36,656 bases of DNA from SAR116 cluster bacterium AG-321-K23 (GTDB lineage Bacteria; Pseudomonadota; Alphaproteobacteria; Puniceispirillales; Marisalimonadaceae). Below, piece after piece: positions 1 to 7,003 of this stretch. A program made the translations under genes and the position numbers. The notes under the pieces are model-generated. The model was not told where the DNA came from. It made no database searches and saw nothing but the letters and a program-made list of their open reading frames with translations. How positions within the stretch are numbered: the first letter of the stretch is position 1; each line of letters begins with the position of its first letter. The DNA lies in assembly GCA_003284565.1 (NCBI GenBank), contig QBXO01000018.1:1-36656 (forward strand), given 5' to 3'.

Positions 1-1
1 G

Positions 2-781
2 TGGGAAAATTTAATAACTAGTTTATCGTTATTAAGAATTGAAGAATTAAAAACCAATGATCCTTTTAGACACGCTCAACTGAACTTACTCCTCCCAGAA
101 CAAAATAAAAGTGAAGATGAAGACGATGGTTATGGAACAAAAATTACATTAAAAAAAGAAGATGGAACAATTTACTCGTCAGTCCTTTTTGGGATGGTAG
201 ATAGAAGTGTAGGTGGAATAAGTGGAGGTCAATTTGCAAGATTTCCAAGTGAGGATCAGACTTATCTTCTTAAAGGCGCAATTAGAATGCCCACAACAAA
301 GTCAGATTGGTTTGAAAGTTTACTTTTATCTATTAAAAAAAATGATGTTCAGAAAGTTAGCTTAAATAATAAAAATGGGATAATTGAAATTGTATCTAAA
401 GACGACAAATTAAATCTAACAATCCCTGAAAATGTAAAATTTGATATTGATGATACACAACTAAGTGATGCAAGAGATATAATCAATAGCTTTTATTTTT
501 ATGATGTTAAAAAAGCTTTAAAAAAATATCCAGAAAACTTACCTAAATTGTCATTTAAAATTAAAGACGGATTAGTCATAACAATTTCTTCAATTAATTC
601 TGATGAAAGTGGAGAGAGTTGGGTGTTAATTAGTGCAATGTCAAATGATAGTAAATCAAAAAAATTAGCCAATGAAATCAATCAAAAAACTAGGGATTAT
701 GAGTTTCTAGCAAACATAATTACTAGCGATATTTTGAGATGGAAACTTCAAGATCTTGTCATAAAAGATAAAAAATCTTAA
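2..781 (+). CDS. DUF4340-domain protein, 3' part (5' end outside window)
   Basis: The reading frame is open from base 2, so this is the C-terminal 259 codons of a longer gene. The first internal ATG (194) is not a credible start, because the upstream codons continue the same domain. The layout fits the DUF4340 family: a short acidic stretch, a strand reading KITLKKEDGTIYSSVLFG, a glycine-rich turn (GGISGGQFARFP), then 'TYLL', a W-containing 'DWF' segment and alternating 'V.L....G...I' strands. Members of this family are usually periplasmic or membrane-anchored partners encoded next to GldG-like ABC-type transport genes. That context would lie left of the window and cannot be seen, and the N-terminal membrane anchor is also missing. 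The stop TAA overlaps the stop of the convergent acyl-CoA dehydrogenase gene. The family call is from pattern recognition and is moderately sure. The biological role is unknown. Confidence 0.65.
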   Translation, partial: WENLITSLSLLRIEELKTNDPFRHAQLNLLLPEQNKSEDEDDGYGTKITLKKEDGTIYSSVLFGMVDRSVGGISGGQFARFPSEDQTYLLKGAIRMPTTKSDWFESLLLSIKKNDVQKVSLNNKNGIIEIVSKDDKLNLTIPENVKFDIDDTQLSDARDIINSFYFYDVKKALKKYPENLPKLSFKIKDGLVITISSINSDESGESWVLISAMSNDSKSKKLANEINQKTRDYEFLANIITSDILRWKLQDLVIKDKKS

Positions 782-1968
782 TAAGATCTCGGCATTCCTA
801 ATACATGCTCAGCTAAATATGATAAAATTAAATTTGTTGATATTGGAGCTACTTGATACAACCTAGCTTCTCTAAACTTTCTTTCTACGTCATATTCCTC
901 TGCGAAGCCAAATCCTCCGTGAGTTTGCACACACGCTTCAGCAGCTGCCCACGATGCGTCCGCAGCAAGCAGCTTAGCTGTGTTAGCCTCTTCACCTATA
1001 GGCTTCCCAGCTTCATAGAGTCTTGCTGCATGATAGACCATTAGTTCTGCTGCTTTCATTTGCGCATAAGCTCTTGCAATTGGAAACTGAATACCTTGAT
1101 TTTGTCCAATTGCTCTTCCAAAAATATTTCTGTCATTAGCATAACTTGTCGATTTATGAGTAAACCATTTGGCATCACCAATACACTCTGCAGCTATTAA
1201 AATTCTTTCTGCGTTCATTCCAGATAAAATATATCTAAAGCCTTTGTTTTCTTCACCAATAAGATTTGAAGCTGGTATTCTTAAATTATCAAAAAACACT
1301 TCAGTAGTAGAGTGGTTCATCATTGTCCTAATTGGCCTAATTGTAAGTCCATTACCTTTAGCTTTTCTCATATCCAAAAGGAAAACTGATAAACCTTCTG
1401 TTTTCTTTTTAACTTGATTTAAAGGGGTTGTTCTTGCTAATAACAACATCAAATCCGAGTGTTCAGCTCTACTTGTCCAAATTTTTTGACCATTAATTAC
1501 AAAATCGTCTCCATCACGAACAGCAACAGTACGCAAACTTGTTGTATCCGTGCCACTTGTTGGCTCTGTTACACCAAAGGCTTGTAATCTGAGAGAACCG
1601 TCTGCAATTTTTGGCAAGTATTCTTGTTTTTGTTCAGGTGACCCGTGTCTAAGAACAGTCCCCATTGTGTACATTTGTGCATGACAGGCTGCAGCATTAC
1701 ATCCTTGGTGATGAATTTCTTCCAAAATCACAGATGCAGCTACCATACCTAAGCCAACACCTCCATACTCTTCAGGTATAAGAGCACCTAAAAAACCAGC
1801 ATCAGTTAATGCCTTAACAAATTCTGTTGGGTAGGCCTGTTCTCTGTCAAGTTTTCGCCAATATTCACCCGGGTAATCTCCACAGAGTTTTGCTACAGAT
1901 TCTCTAACATCTTTAATCATAGCATCATTGCTATCAGCTTTTTCTACTTGGATGGTAGTGTCTGGCAT
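778..1968 (-). CDS. Acyl-CoA dehydrogenase family flavoprotein
   Basis: A 396-residue protein of usual length for an FAD-dependent acyl-CoA dehydrogenase, which introduces an alpha-beta double bond into an acyl-CoA and passes electrons to ETF. The N-terminal helical part (about 10-125), the central beta domain with the FAD-contact motifs FGVTEPTSGTD (131-141) and KIWTS (162-166), and the C-terminal helical domain with QTHGGFGFAEEY (348-359) are all present. The usual catalytic Glu near the C terminus (YEGT in medium-chain enzymes) is replaced by YQVAPIST (371-378). A Glu is found instead at 254 in GMNAER, where isovaleryl- and long-chain acyl-CoA dehydrogenases carry their base. A branched-chain or long-chain-like substrate is therefore possible but not proven. 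The ATG at 1968 is preceded by GAGG at seven bases. It stands alone, divergent from the VOC gene. Confidence 0.9.
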   Translation of the reverse strand: MPDTTIQVEKADSNDAMIKDVRESVAKLCGDYPGEYWRKLDREQAYPTEFVKALTDAGFLGALIPEEYGGVGLGMVAASVILEEIHHQGCNAAACHAQMYTMGTVLRHGSPEQKQEYLPKIADGSLRLQAFGVTEPTSGTDTTSLRTVAVRDGDDFVINGQKIWTSRAEHSDLMLLLARTTPLNQVKKKTEGLSVFLLDMRKAKGNGLTIRPIRTMMNHSTTEVFFDNLRIPASNLIGEENKGFRYILSGMNAERILIAAECIGDAKWFTHKSTSYANDRNIFGRAIGQNQGIQFPIARAYAQMKAAELMVYHAARLYEAGKPIGEEANTAKLLAADASWAAAEACVQTHGGFGFAEEYDVERKFREARLYQVAPISTNLILSYLAEHVLGMPRSY

Positions 1969-2037
1969 TTTTGATCCTCATTAAACTATTTTTGTTGAAG
2001 TATATATATATTAATTTATTTTAATATTACTAGCTAA

Positions 2038-2065
2038 TTTTTATTAATTAATTGCATATTATAAT
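2038..2065 (+). promoter_or_regulatory. Candidate sigma70-type promoter for the VOC-MFS pair
   Basis: A perfect TATAAT lies at 2060-2065, 33 bases before the VOC start codon. The best -35 candidate is the weak TTTTTA at 2038-2043 with a 16-base spacer. In DNA this A+T-rich, TATAAT occurs by chance, so the support is its position in the divergent intergenic region (1969-2098) in front of a two-gene unit. Confidence 0.35.
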
Positions 2066-2098
2066 CAGTAAAATCAATTAATACTTTGGAGATTATGA

Positions 2099-2515
2099 AT
2101 GAAGTTGGAATTTCACCATATTAACTTTGTATCTAAGGATGTGGATAAGATGGACAAATTTTATAAAAAAATTTTAAATATGAAAGGTATTCCATTAGAA
2201 AACTTTCCTAGAACAGAAGAAACTGACAACAGTGGGTATAGTGGAAAAATAAATTTTGTAACTGAGGGTAAAATAGAAATGCATCTCGCAGAAAGAGACC
2301 TAAATGTTGCCTTTAAAAATAATCACACAATTAATCCCGTTGATAAAGGACATATAGCGTTTAGAACTGACGACATTGAAACATTTATAAAAATTTTAAA
2401 AAGAGAAAAAATTCCATTCTCTGATTACGGTACCACTTTTGCTAAAGAATGGCATCAGGTTTTTTTTCAAGATCCAGAAGGAAATGTAGTTGAAGTTCAT
2501 CAGAAAATTTCTTAG
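2099..2515 (+). CDS. VOC-fold (glyoxalase/bleomycin-resistance/fosfomycin-resistance-type) protein
   Basis: A 138-residue single vicinal-oxygen-chelate protein with two beta-alpha-beta-beta-beta modules. Module one starts with FHHINFVSKDVDKMDKFYKK, the typical first strand and helix. Module two starts with GHIAFRTDDIETF (84-96) and ends with the family signature DPEGNVVEVHQ (125-135). H7, H85 and E132 fall where VOC enzymes place metal ligands; E60 or H62 could supply the other. The substrate cannot be told: glutathione adducts, fosfomycin-like compounds and ring-cleavage substrates are all family options. The ATG at 2099 is chosen because GGAG lies seven bases upstream (2088-2091); the earlier ATG at 2095 is out of frame. 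An MFS exporter follows after eight bases, so the two are probably co-transcribed. Confidence 0.85.
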   Translation: MKLEFHHINFVSKDVDKMDKFYKKILNMKGIPLENFPRTEETDNSGYSGKINFVTEGKIEMHLAERDLNVAFKNNHTINPVDKGHIAFRTDDIETFIKILKREKIPFSDYGTTFAKEWHQVFFQDPEGNVVEVHQKIS

Positions 2516-2523
2516 CGAATTTT

Positions 2524-3756
2524 ATGATTAGAGAGTGCTTTAAAAATCCTGATTTTAGAGTTCTATGGGGTGCCGGGTGCATGACAGGCATAGCACGAGC
2601 TATGGAATTTTTAGCTTTAAGCTTATATGCACTTCAAGAGTTAGGTCTCCCATATTTGGTTACAATAATTTTTGCAGCCAGAATGTTGCCAATGAGTTTG
2701 TTCGGTATAATAATAGGCACTATTTCTGAAAGAATATCTCCACTATTATTAATTAAAGTAATTTATTCTTTTTCAAATATTTTCACGCTCATAAGTGTAA
2801 TATTAGTTTTTACTAATCACTTTAGTGTAATTTTTGCATTTATTCTTGCTTTTATAAATGGAATTACCTGGGTTGTAGATCTTGCTGTCAGAAGACGTGT
2901 GTTAGCCGATAATATTAAAAAAAATCTTTTAAGTACTTCACTGGCTATGGAAACTCTCTCAAATAACGCCACAAGACTAATAGGCCCTCTTTTTGCTGGT
3001 TCCCTTTACGCTTTTGTCGGTCTCACTGGAATTTTTAGCCTTCAATTGGCTATGTATATTTTAGCACTAATATTGATAGTAATTTTTGAAAAAAATAGTA
3101 AAAATTTTAAAAAAAATTTGAAACAAGAGCTTACACCAATTATCAAAGAGCATTGGGCACATGGTCTTCTTAGTGAAATTTTAAAAACTGGCAAAAAAGC
3201 ATATAATTTAGTTAGTTTAAGGTTCGTTCTAGTTATAACTCTCATCTTTAACATTTTTGGTTTTCCCTTAGTTTCGTTAATACCAGTTTTAGGACGCGAA
3301 AAGCTAATGTTGTCTGAAGTTAATATTGGAATTTTAGCTTCCTCAGAAGGTTTGGGAGCTCTAATAGGAGCCTTACTTATTGGTAATATCTCACCTCAAA
3401 AAAATCTTTCTTTGATTTTTATTACGGGAGTTGGAGGTTTCTTTTTAGGTATGTTTATATTTTCTTACTCTCCTAGCCTATTAATAGCTTTTGTAAGCTT
3501 AACATTTGGAGGTATATTTTTATCGGGTTTTAGTACGATGCAGGGGGCCCTTGTTTATCAAGCATCAACTTCCTCGAGAGGAAATAACTTTGGCATATTA
3601 GTAACATGCATTGGTACTGCACCTTTAGGATTAATGAATCTATCTTGGATAATCACACAAACCCCAGTTGATGAAACACTGAGGATTAACGTGTTTATAG
3701 GGTTTTTATTGCTAATCGTTGCCGGTATTTATTTTTTAATAAAGAATAAACATTGA
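2524..3756 (+). CDS. MFS transporter (EntS/MFS_3-like)
   Basis: A 410-residue inner-membrane protein made of about 10-12 hydrophobic segments, with an IIGTISERIS loop (62-71) that resembles MFS motif A between helices 2 and 3. A hydrophilic central loop (about 188-228, lysine-rich) separates two six-helix halves. The overall pattern, with an N terminus reading 'NPDFRVLWGAGCM', resembles the enterobactin-exporter-like MFS_3 branch, so proton-driven export of a small molecule is likely. The substrate is unknown. It starts eight bases after the VOC gene with no clear Shine-Dalgarno sequence, which suggests translational coupling. Its TGA stop abuts the htpG stop on the other strand with no base between them, leaving no room for a terminator. 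Confidence 0.85.
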   Translation: MIRECFKNPDFRVLWGAGCMTGIARAMEFLALSLYALQELGLPYLVTIIFAARMLPMSLFGIIIGTISERISPLLLIKVIYSFSNIFTLISVILVFTNHFSVIFAFILAFINGITWVVDLAVRRRVLADNIKKNLLSTSLAMETLSNNATRLIGPLFAGSLYAFVGLTGIFSLQLAMYILALILIVIFEKNSKNFKKNLKQELTPIIKEHWAHGLLSEILKTGKKAYNLVSLRFVLVITLIFNIFGFPLVSLIPVLGREKLMLSEVNIGILASSEGLGALIGALLIGNISPQKNLSLIFITGVGGFFLGMFIFSYSPSLLIAFVSLTFGGIFLSGFSTMQGALVYQASTSSRGNNFGILVTCIGTAPLGLMNLSWIITQTPVDETLRINVFIGFLLLIVAGIYFLIKNKH

Positions 3757-5655
3757 TTAATTTGGAATAGCTTTTAATAAAAATTGATTCATTATTTTGC
3801 TAAATTGGGCTGGATCAGCAGGCATTTTACCTTCCATTAGTCTTGCTTGTTCGAATAAAAGTGTTCCTGCATCACTTACTAATTCATTATTATCTTTTTT
3901 ACTTAAGAGTGATTTCATGTTTTTTATTAGAGAATGGTCTCCATTAATTTCTAGTATTCTTGGAGCTCCTTTATAGTTAGAGTCTCTTTGGGCCATCAAA
4001 TGTTCCATAGCTATGTCCATATCACCCTCATCAGCAACCAAACAAACTGGACTATCTGTCAATTTTGAGGATAATCTTATGTCTTTTACTTGATCCCCTA
4101 ATACAACCTTTAACTGAGCAATCAGATCAACAAATTCTTTATCTTGTTTTTCTTTATTTTCTTTTTTGTCTTTATCTTTATTTTTACTTTTTTCATCTAA
4201 TTCGTCTAGGTTGATTTTTCCTTGTGTAATTGAAGTAAACTTATTTTCTTTAAAGGAGCCGACCATTGGCAACCAGAATTGATCAATAGCATCAGTCATT
4301 ATCAACACAGGTACATTCTTTGATTTAAAACCTTCTAAATGTGGACTAGCTAGAGCTTGGGCGCTTGTCTCTGCTGAGATGTAGTAAATATCTTTTTGAT
4401 TTTCTGGCATTTTTTCTAAATATTGTGACAATGAAATTGGGTCTTCACTCTCATTAGTCGTAAATCTACACAAATCTAATAATGCTTCCTTTCTTTCGGC
4501 GTCCTCATATAAACCTTCTTTTAGAACAGCTCCATATTCCTTCCAGAAATTCTTATAACCATCCAAATCTTTTTCACTTACTTTTTTAAGTTCTCTTAAA
4601 ATTTTACCTACTAAAGATTTGCTAATTTTGGCAACCGCTGGATTGTTTTGAAGCATTTCTCTACTTACATTCAAATCTATATCTTGTGTATCAACTAGAC
4701 CCTTAATAAATCTAAGATAACTAGGGATTAATGCGTCACATTTATCAGTTATGAAAACTCTATTGATATATAGTTTTAAAGATGACTTTCTATCAGGATT
4801 AAATAAATCAAAAGGTCTAGTAGAAGGTATGCATATAAGATTTGTATAACTTATTGTACCTTCTGTATTATTATGCATTGTTAAGAGTGGCTTTCCAAAA
4901 CCTGCACCTATGTGAGAGAAAAATTCTTGATATTGTTCGTCTTTGATTTCTTTAGAAGGACGAGTCCAAAGGGCAGAGGCTTCATTTAATGTTTTAAGCT
5001 CAGCGTCTTTTTTATCTATTTGATTTAATTTGACAGGATAAGAAATGTGATCAGAATATTTTCTTACGACAAATTGAAGTCTAGTTTCATCTAAAAATTC
5101 TTTAGCATCTTTTTTTAATCTTAATAAAATGGATGTACCAGATTTTTCTTTCTCCGACTTTTCTAAATTAAAACCATTTTTACCATCAGAAGACCATTTC
5201 CAAGCTTCACTATCACCAACTTTTCTTGATAAAACTTCAACACTATCAGCCACCATAAAAGATGCGTAAAAGCCAACACCAAATTGACCAATCATTGACA
5301 TGTCAGCTTGTTTATCTTTAGTGTTTTTAGAAATTTGTTCTAAAAAGGCTTTTGTTCCTGATCTAGCTATAGTTCCCAAAGATGACTTAAGATCTTCTTC
5401 ATTCATTCCGATACCATTATCAGAAATTGTTAGAGTTTTTTCTTTATTATTAACTTCGATAACTATTTCAGCTGTCTCTGATGAATCAGCAATTTTTTTA
5501 TCTGTTAAACCAAGGTATTTTCTTTTGTCTAGCGCATCTGAAGAGTTTGAAATCAACTCACGTAAAAAAATTTCTCTTTCTGAATATAATGAATTGATGA
5601 CAATGTCTAAGATTTTACCCGTATCAGCTTCGAATTTATTATTCATATTAGTCAT
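3757..5655 (-). CDS. htpG: Hsp90-family molecular chaperone HtpG
   Basis: A 632-residue cytosolic ATP-dependent chaperone of full family length. The N-terminal GHKL ATPase domain shows the Hsp90 signature SLYSEREIFLRELISNSSDA (22-41, with the catalytic Glu and ATP-contacting Asn), the adenine pocket DNGIGM (79-84) and the lid/gamma-phosphate motif GQFGVGFYASFMVAD (123-137). The middle domain has NRVFITD and the conserved DLNVSREMLQ loop. A very lysine/glutamate/aspartate-rich stretch lies near residue 485, before the C-terminal dimerisation domain. Of the two N-terminal Met codons, the ATG at 5655 is chosen because AGGG lies seven bases upstream. A sigma32-like promoter lies 34-62 bases upstream. 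It is monocistronic and convergent with the MFS gene. Confidence 0.97.
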   Translation of the reverse strand: MTNMNNKFEADTGKILDIVINSLYSEREIFLRELISNSSDALDKRKYLGLTDKKIADSSETAEIVIEVNNKEKTLTISDNGIGMNEEDLKSSLGTIARSGTKAFLEQISKNTKDKQADMSMIGQFGVGFYASFMVADSVEVLSRKVGDSEAWKWSSDGKNGFNLEKSEKEKSGTSILLRLKKDAKEFLDETRLQFVVRKYSDHISYPVKLNQIDKKDAELKTLNEASALWTRPSKEIKDEQYQEFFSHIGAGFGKPLLTMHNNTEGTISYTNLICIPSTRPFDLFNPDRKSSLKLYINRVFITDKCDALIPSYLRFIKGLVDTQDIDLNVSREMLQNNPAVAKISKSLVGKILRELKKVSEKDLDGYKNFWKEYGAVLKEGLYEDAERKEALLDLCRFTTNESEDPISLSQYLEKMPENQKDIYYISAETSAQALASPHLEGFKSKNVPVLIMTDAIDQFWLPMVGSFKENKFTSITQGKINLDELDEKSKNKDKDKKENKEKQDKEFVDLIAQLKVVLGDQVKDIRLSSKLTDSPVCLVADEGDMDIAMEHLMAQRDSNYKGAPRILEINGDHSLIKNMKSLLSKKDNNELVSDAGTLLFEQARLMEGKMPADPAQFSKIMNQFLLKAIPN

Positions 5656-5688
5656 AGAATTACCCTGATTATTATTAATTAATAATGT

Positions 5689-5717
5689 AAATTGGTAATT
5701 TGAAATGTTTTTTCAAG
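5689..5717 (-). promoter_or_regulatory. Sigma32 (RpoH)-type heat-shock promoter of htpG
   Basis: On the minus strand CTTGAAA (5717-5711) is followed after 15 bases by CCAATTT (5695-5689). The E. coli sigma32 consensus is CTTGAAA, 11-16 bases, CCCATNT, so the -35 is perfect and the -10 has one mismatch. It would give a short leader of roughly 25-30 bases before the htpG ATG at 5655. The location before a heat-shock chaperone supports the call. No transcript data are available here. Confidence 0.6.
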
Positions 5718-5814
5718 GGTAAAAATTATATTTTTATATATAAAAAAAAATTTCATTTATTTCTGAAAATTTATAATATGAAGATATTTTTGGATTTTAT
5801 ATCATAATTGATAA

Positions 5815-6591
5815 TTAGTGATCATAATCTGAGTTTTCTTGGTCTAAAATAAACTTTATTTCTCTTAAAAACGCTGTACCTGCAGGATTTGGATATTCTT
5901 CACTTTCTAATTCTTGAGCAGTTTTTTCAGCTACAACGTCATCTAATATACTTAATTTTTTCCCTGTCTGAAGAGCTTTAATGTACATTTTAGCCGCTCT
6001 TTCAAAATAAAATAATCTATTAAAAGTCTCTGCAACATTTTGTCCAAAGATTAATATTCCGTGATTGCCCATTATAAAAGTATGTTTTTTGGGGTCGGAA
6101 AGTAAATTTGCACATCTTTTACCTTCTTCTTCAAAAGCCAAGCCTCCATAATTTTTATCTGCTACCTGTCTGTTAAAAAACATAGACGCAACTTGATTTA
6201 TTGGAGGTAAAATACAGTCTTGTAAAGAAGCTAAAGTGGTTGCGTATATCGAATGAACATGCATTATACATTTTGCGTGTGTACATAATTTATGAATTGC
6301 CCCATGTAATCCCCATGCTGTGGCATCAGGTGGATTTTTATTTGAAAGTACTGACTTGTCATCTACATCTAATAATAGCAAATCAGATGCCCTAATTCTT
6401 GAAAAATGCCACATATTGGGGTTCATTAGAAATTCAGTACCATCAGAATTTACCGCAAGACTAAAATGGTTTGCTACAGCTTCGTGCAAATTACATCTTT
6501 CGGCCCATCTAAATGCAGCAGCTAAATCTTTTCTTTCTTCAATATAGTTGTTGTTTGATAAGTAATTTTCTCTATGTTGAATTTCATCCAT
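5815..6591 (-). CDS. Class II aldolase/adducin-domain protein
   Basis: A 258-residue protein of the aldolase_II fold. The metal-binding pair HVHS (H111, H113) and the third His in MGNHGIL (H177) are in the expected order and spacing, and NHFS (41-44) matches the phosphate/substrate loop. In L-fuculose-phosphate aldolase a Glu about six residues before the conserved His (SETPMH) acts as acid/base. Here the corresponding stretch reads TAWGLH (91-96), with Ala in that place. This is common in adducin-like members, so a classical aldol cleavage is not assured. The reaction and substrate are therefore left open. It is flanked by htpG (same strand, 159-base gap) and a divergent SMR transporter, with no pathway partners nearby. 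Confidence 0.8.
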   Translation of the reverse strand: MDEIQHRENYLSNNNYIEERKDLAAAFRWAERCNLHEAVANHFSLAVNSDGTEFLMNPNMWHFSRIRASDLLLLDVDDKSVLSNKNPPDATAWGLHGAIHKLCTHAKCIMHVHSIYATTLASLQDCILPPINQVASMFFNRQVADKNYGGLAFEEEGKRCANLLSDPKKHTFIMGNHGILIFGQNVAETFNRLFYFERAAKMYIKALQTGKKLSILDDVVAEKTAQELESEEYPNPAGTAFLREIKFILDQENSDYDH

Positions 6592-6673
6592 TTTTTACAG
6601 CTATAAAATAATTTTTTTATATTGTAATTAAAAAAGCCAAATTGTACAAACTAAAGTAAAAATAAGGATAAAA

Positions 6674-7003
6674 ATGGGATACTTATACCTTTTTATAGCT
6701 ATTGTTGGTGAGGTAATAGCCACTACTTATCTCAAAAGTACCAACAATTTTACAGAGTTTTTACCCACAACCTATGTTGTAATAGGTTATGGGACAGCTT
6801 TCTATTTCATGATGCTAGCAATGAAAACTATTCCTATCGCCATTACATATTCAATTTGGGCAGGCATAGGTATTTCTGCAATTACAATTTTAGGCGCCTT
6901 AAAATATAAAGAGATACCAGATATGTTAGCTATTTTAGGACTTTTACTAATAATTCTCGGAGTAATAATATTGGTTTTTTTTAGTAAGATGAGTGCCAGT
7001 TAA
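6674..7003 (+). CDS. Small multidrug resistance (SMR) family transporter, EmrE/Qac type
   Basis: A 109-residue, four-helix inner-membrane protein of normal SMR length. Glu13 in VGEVIATTYLK matches the essential proton/drug-coupling Glu14 of EmrE. TYSIWAGIGI (58-67) matches the Tyr60 and Trp63 region of the third helix. The fourth helix (about 83-104) is a plain dimerisation helix. Such proteins act as antiparallel dimers and exchange protons for lipophilic cations, quaternary ammonium compounds, or compatible solutes in some members. The ATG at 6674 is preceded by AAGGAT at four bases. It is divergent from the aldolase-like gene, and its stop shares the bases TTAA (7000-7003) with the lpd stop on the other strand. 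The true substrate cannot be read from sequence. Confidence 0.9.
   Translation: MGYLYLFIAIVGEVIATTYLKSTNNFTEFLPTTYVVIGYGTAFYFMMLAMKTIPIAITYSIWAGIGISAITILGALKYKEIPDMLAILGLLLIILGVIILVFFSKMSAS

Noticed and set aside
194-196. ATG at 194 as the start of the first gene
   Set aside because: The frame is open to base 2 and the upstream residues belong to the same domain.
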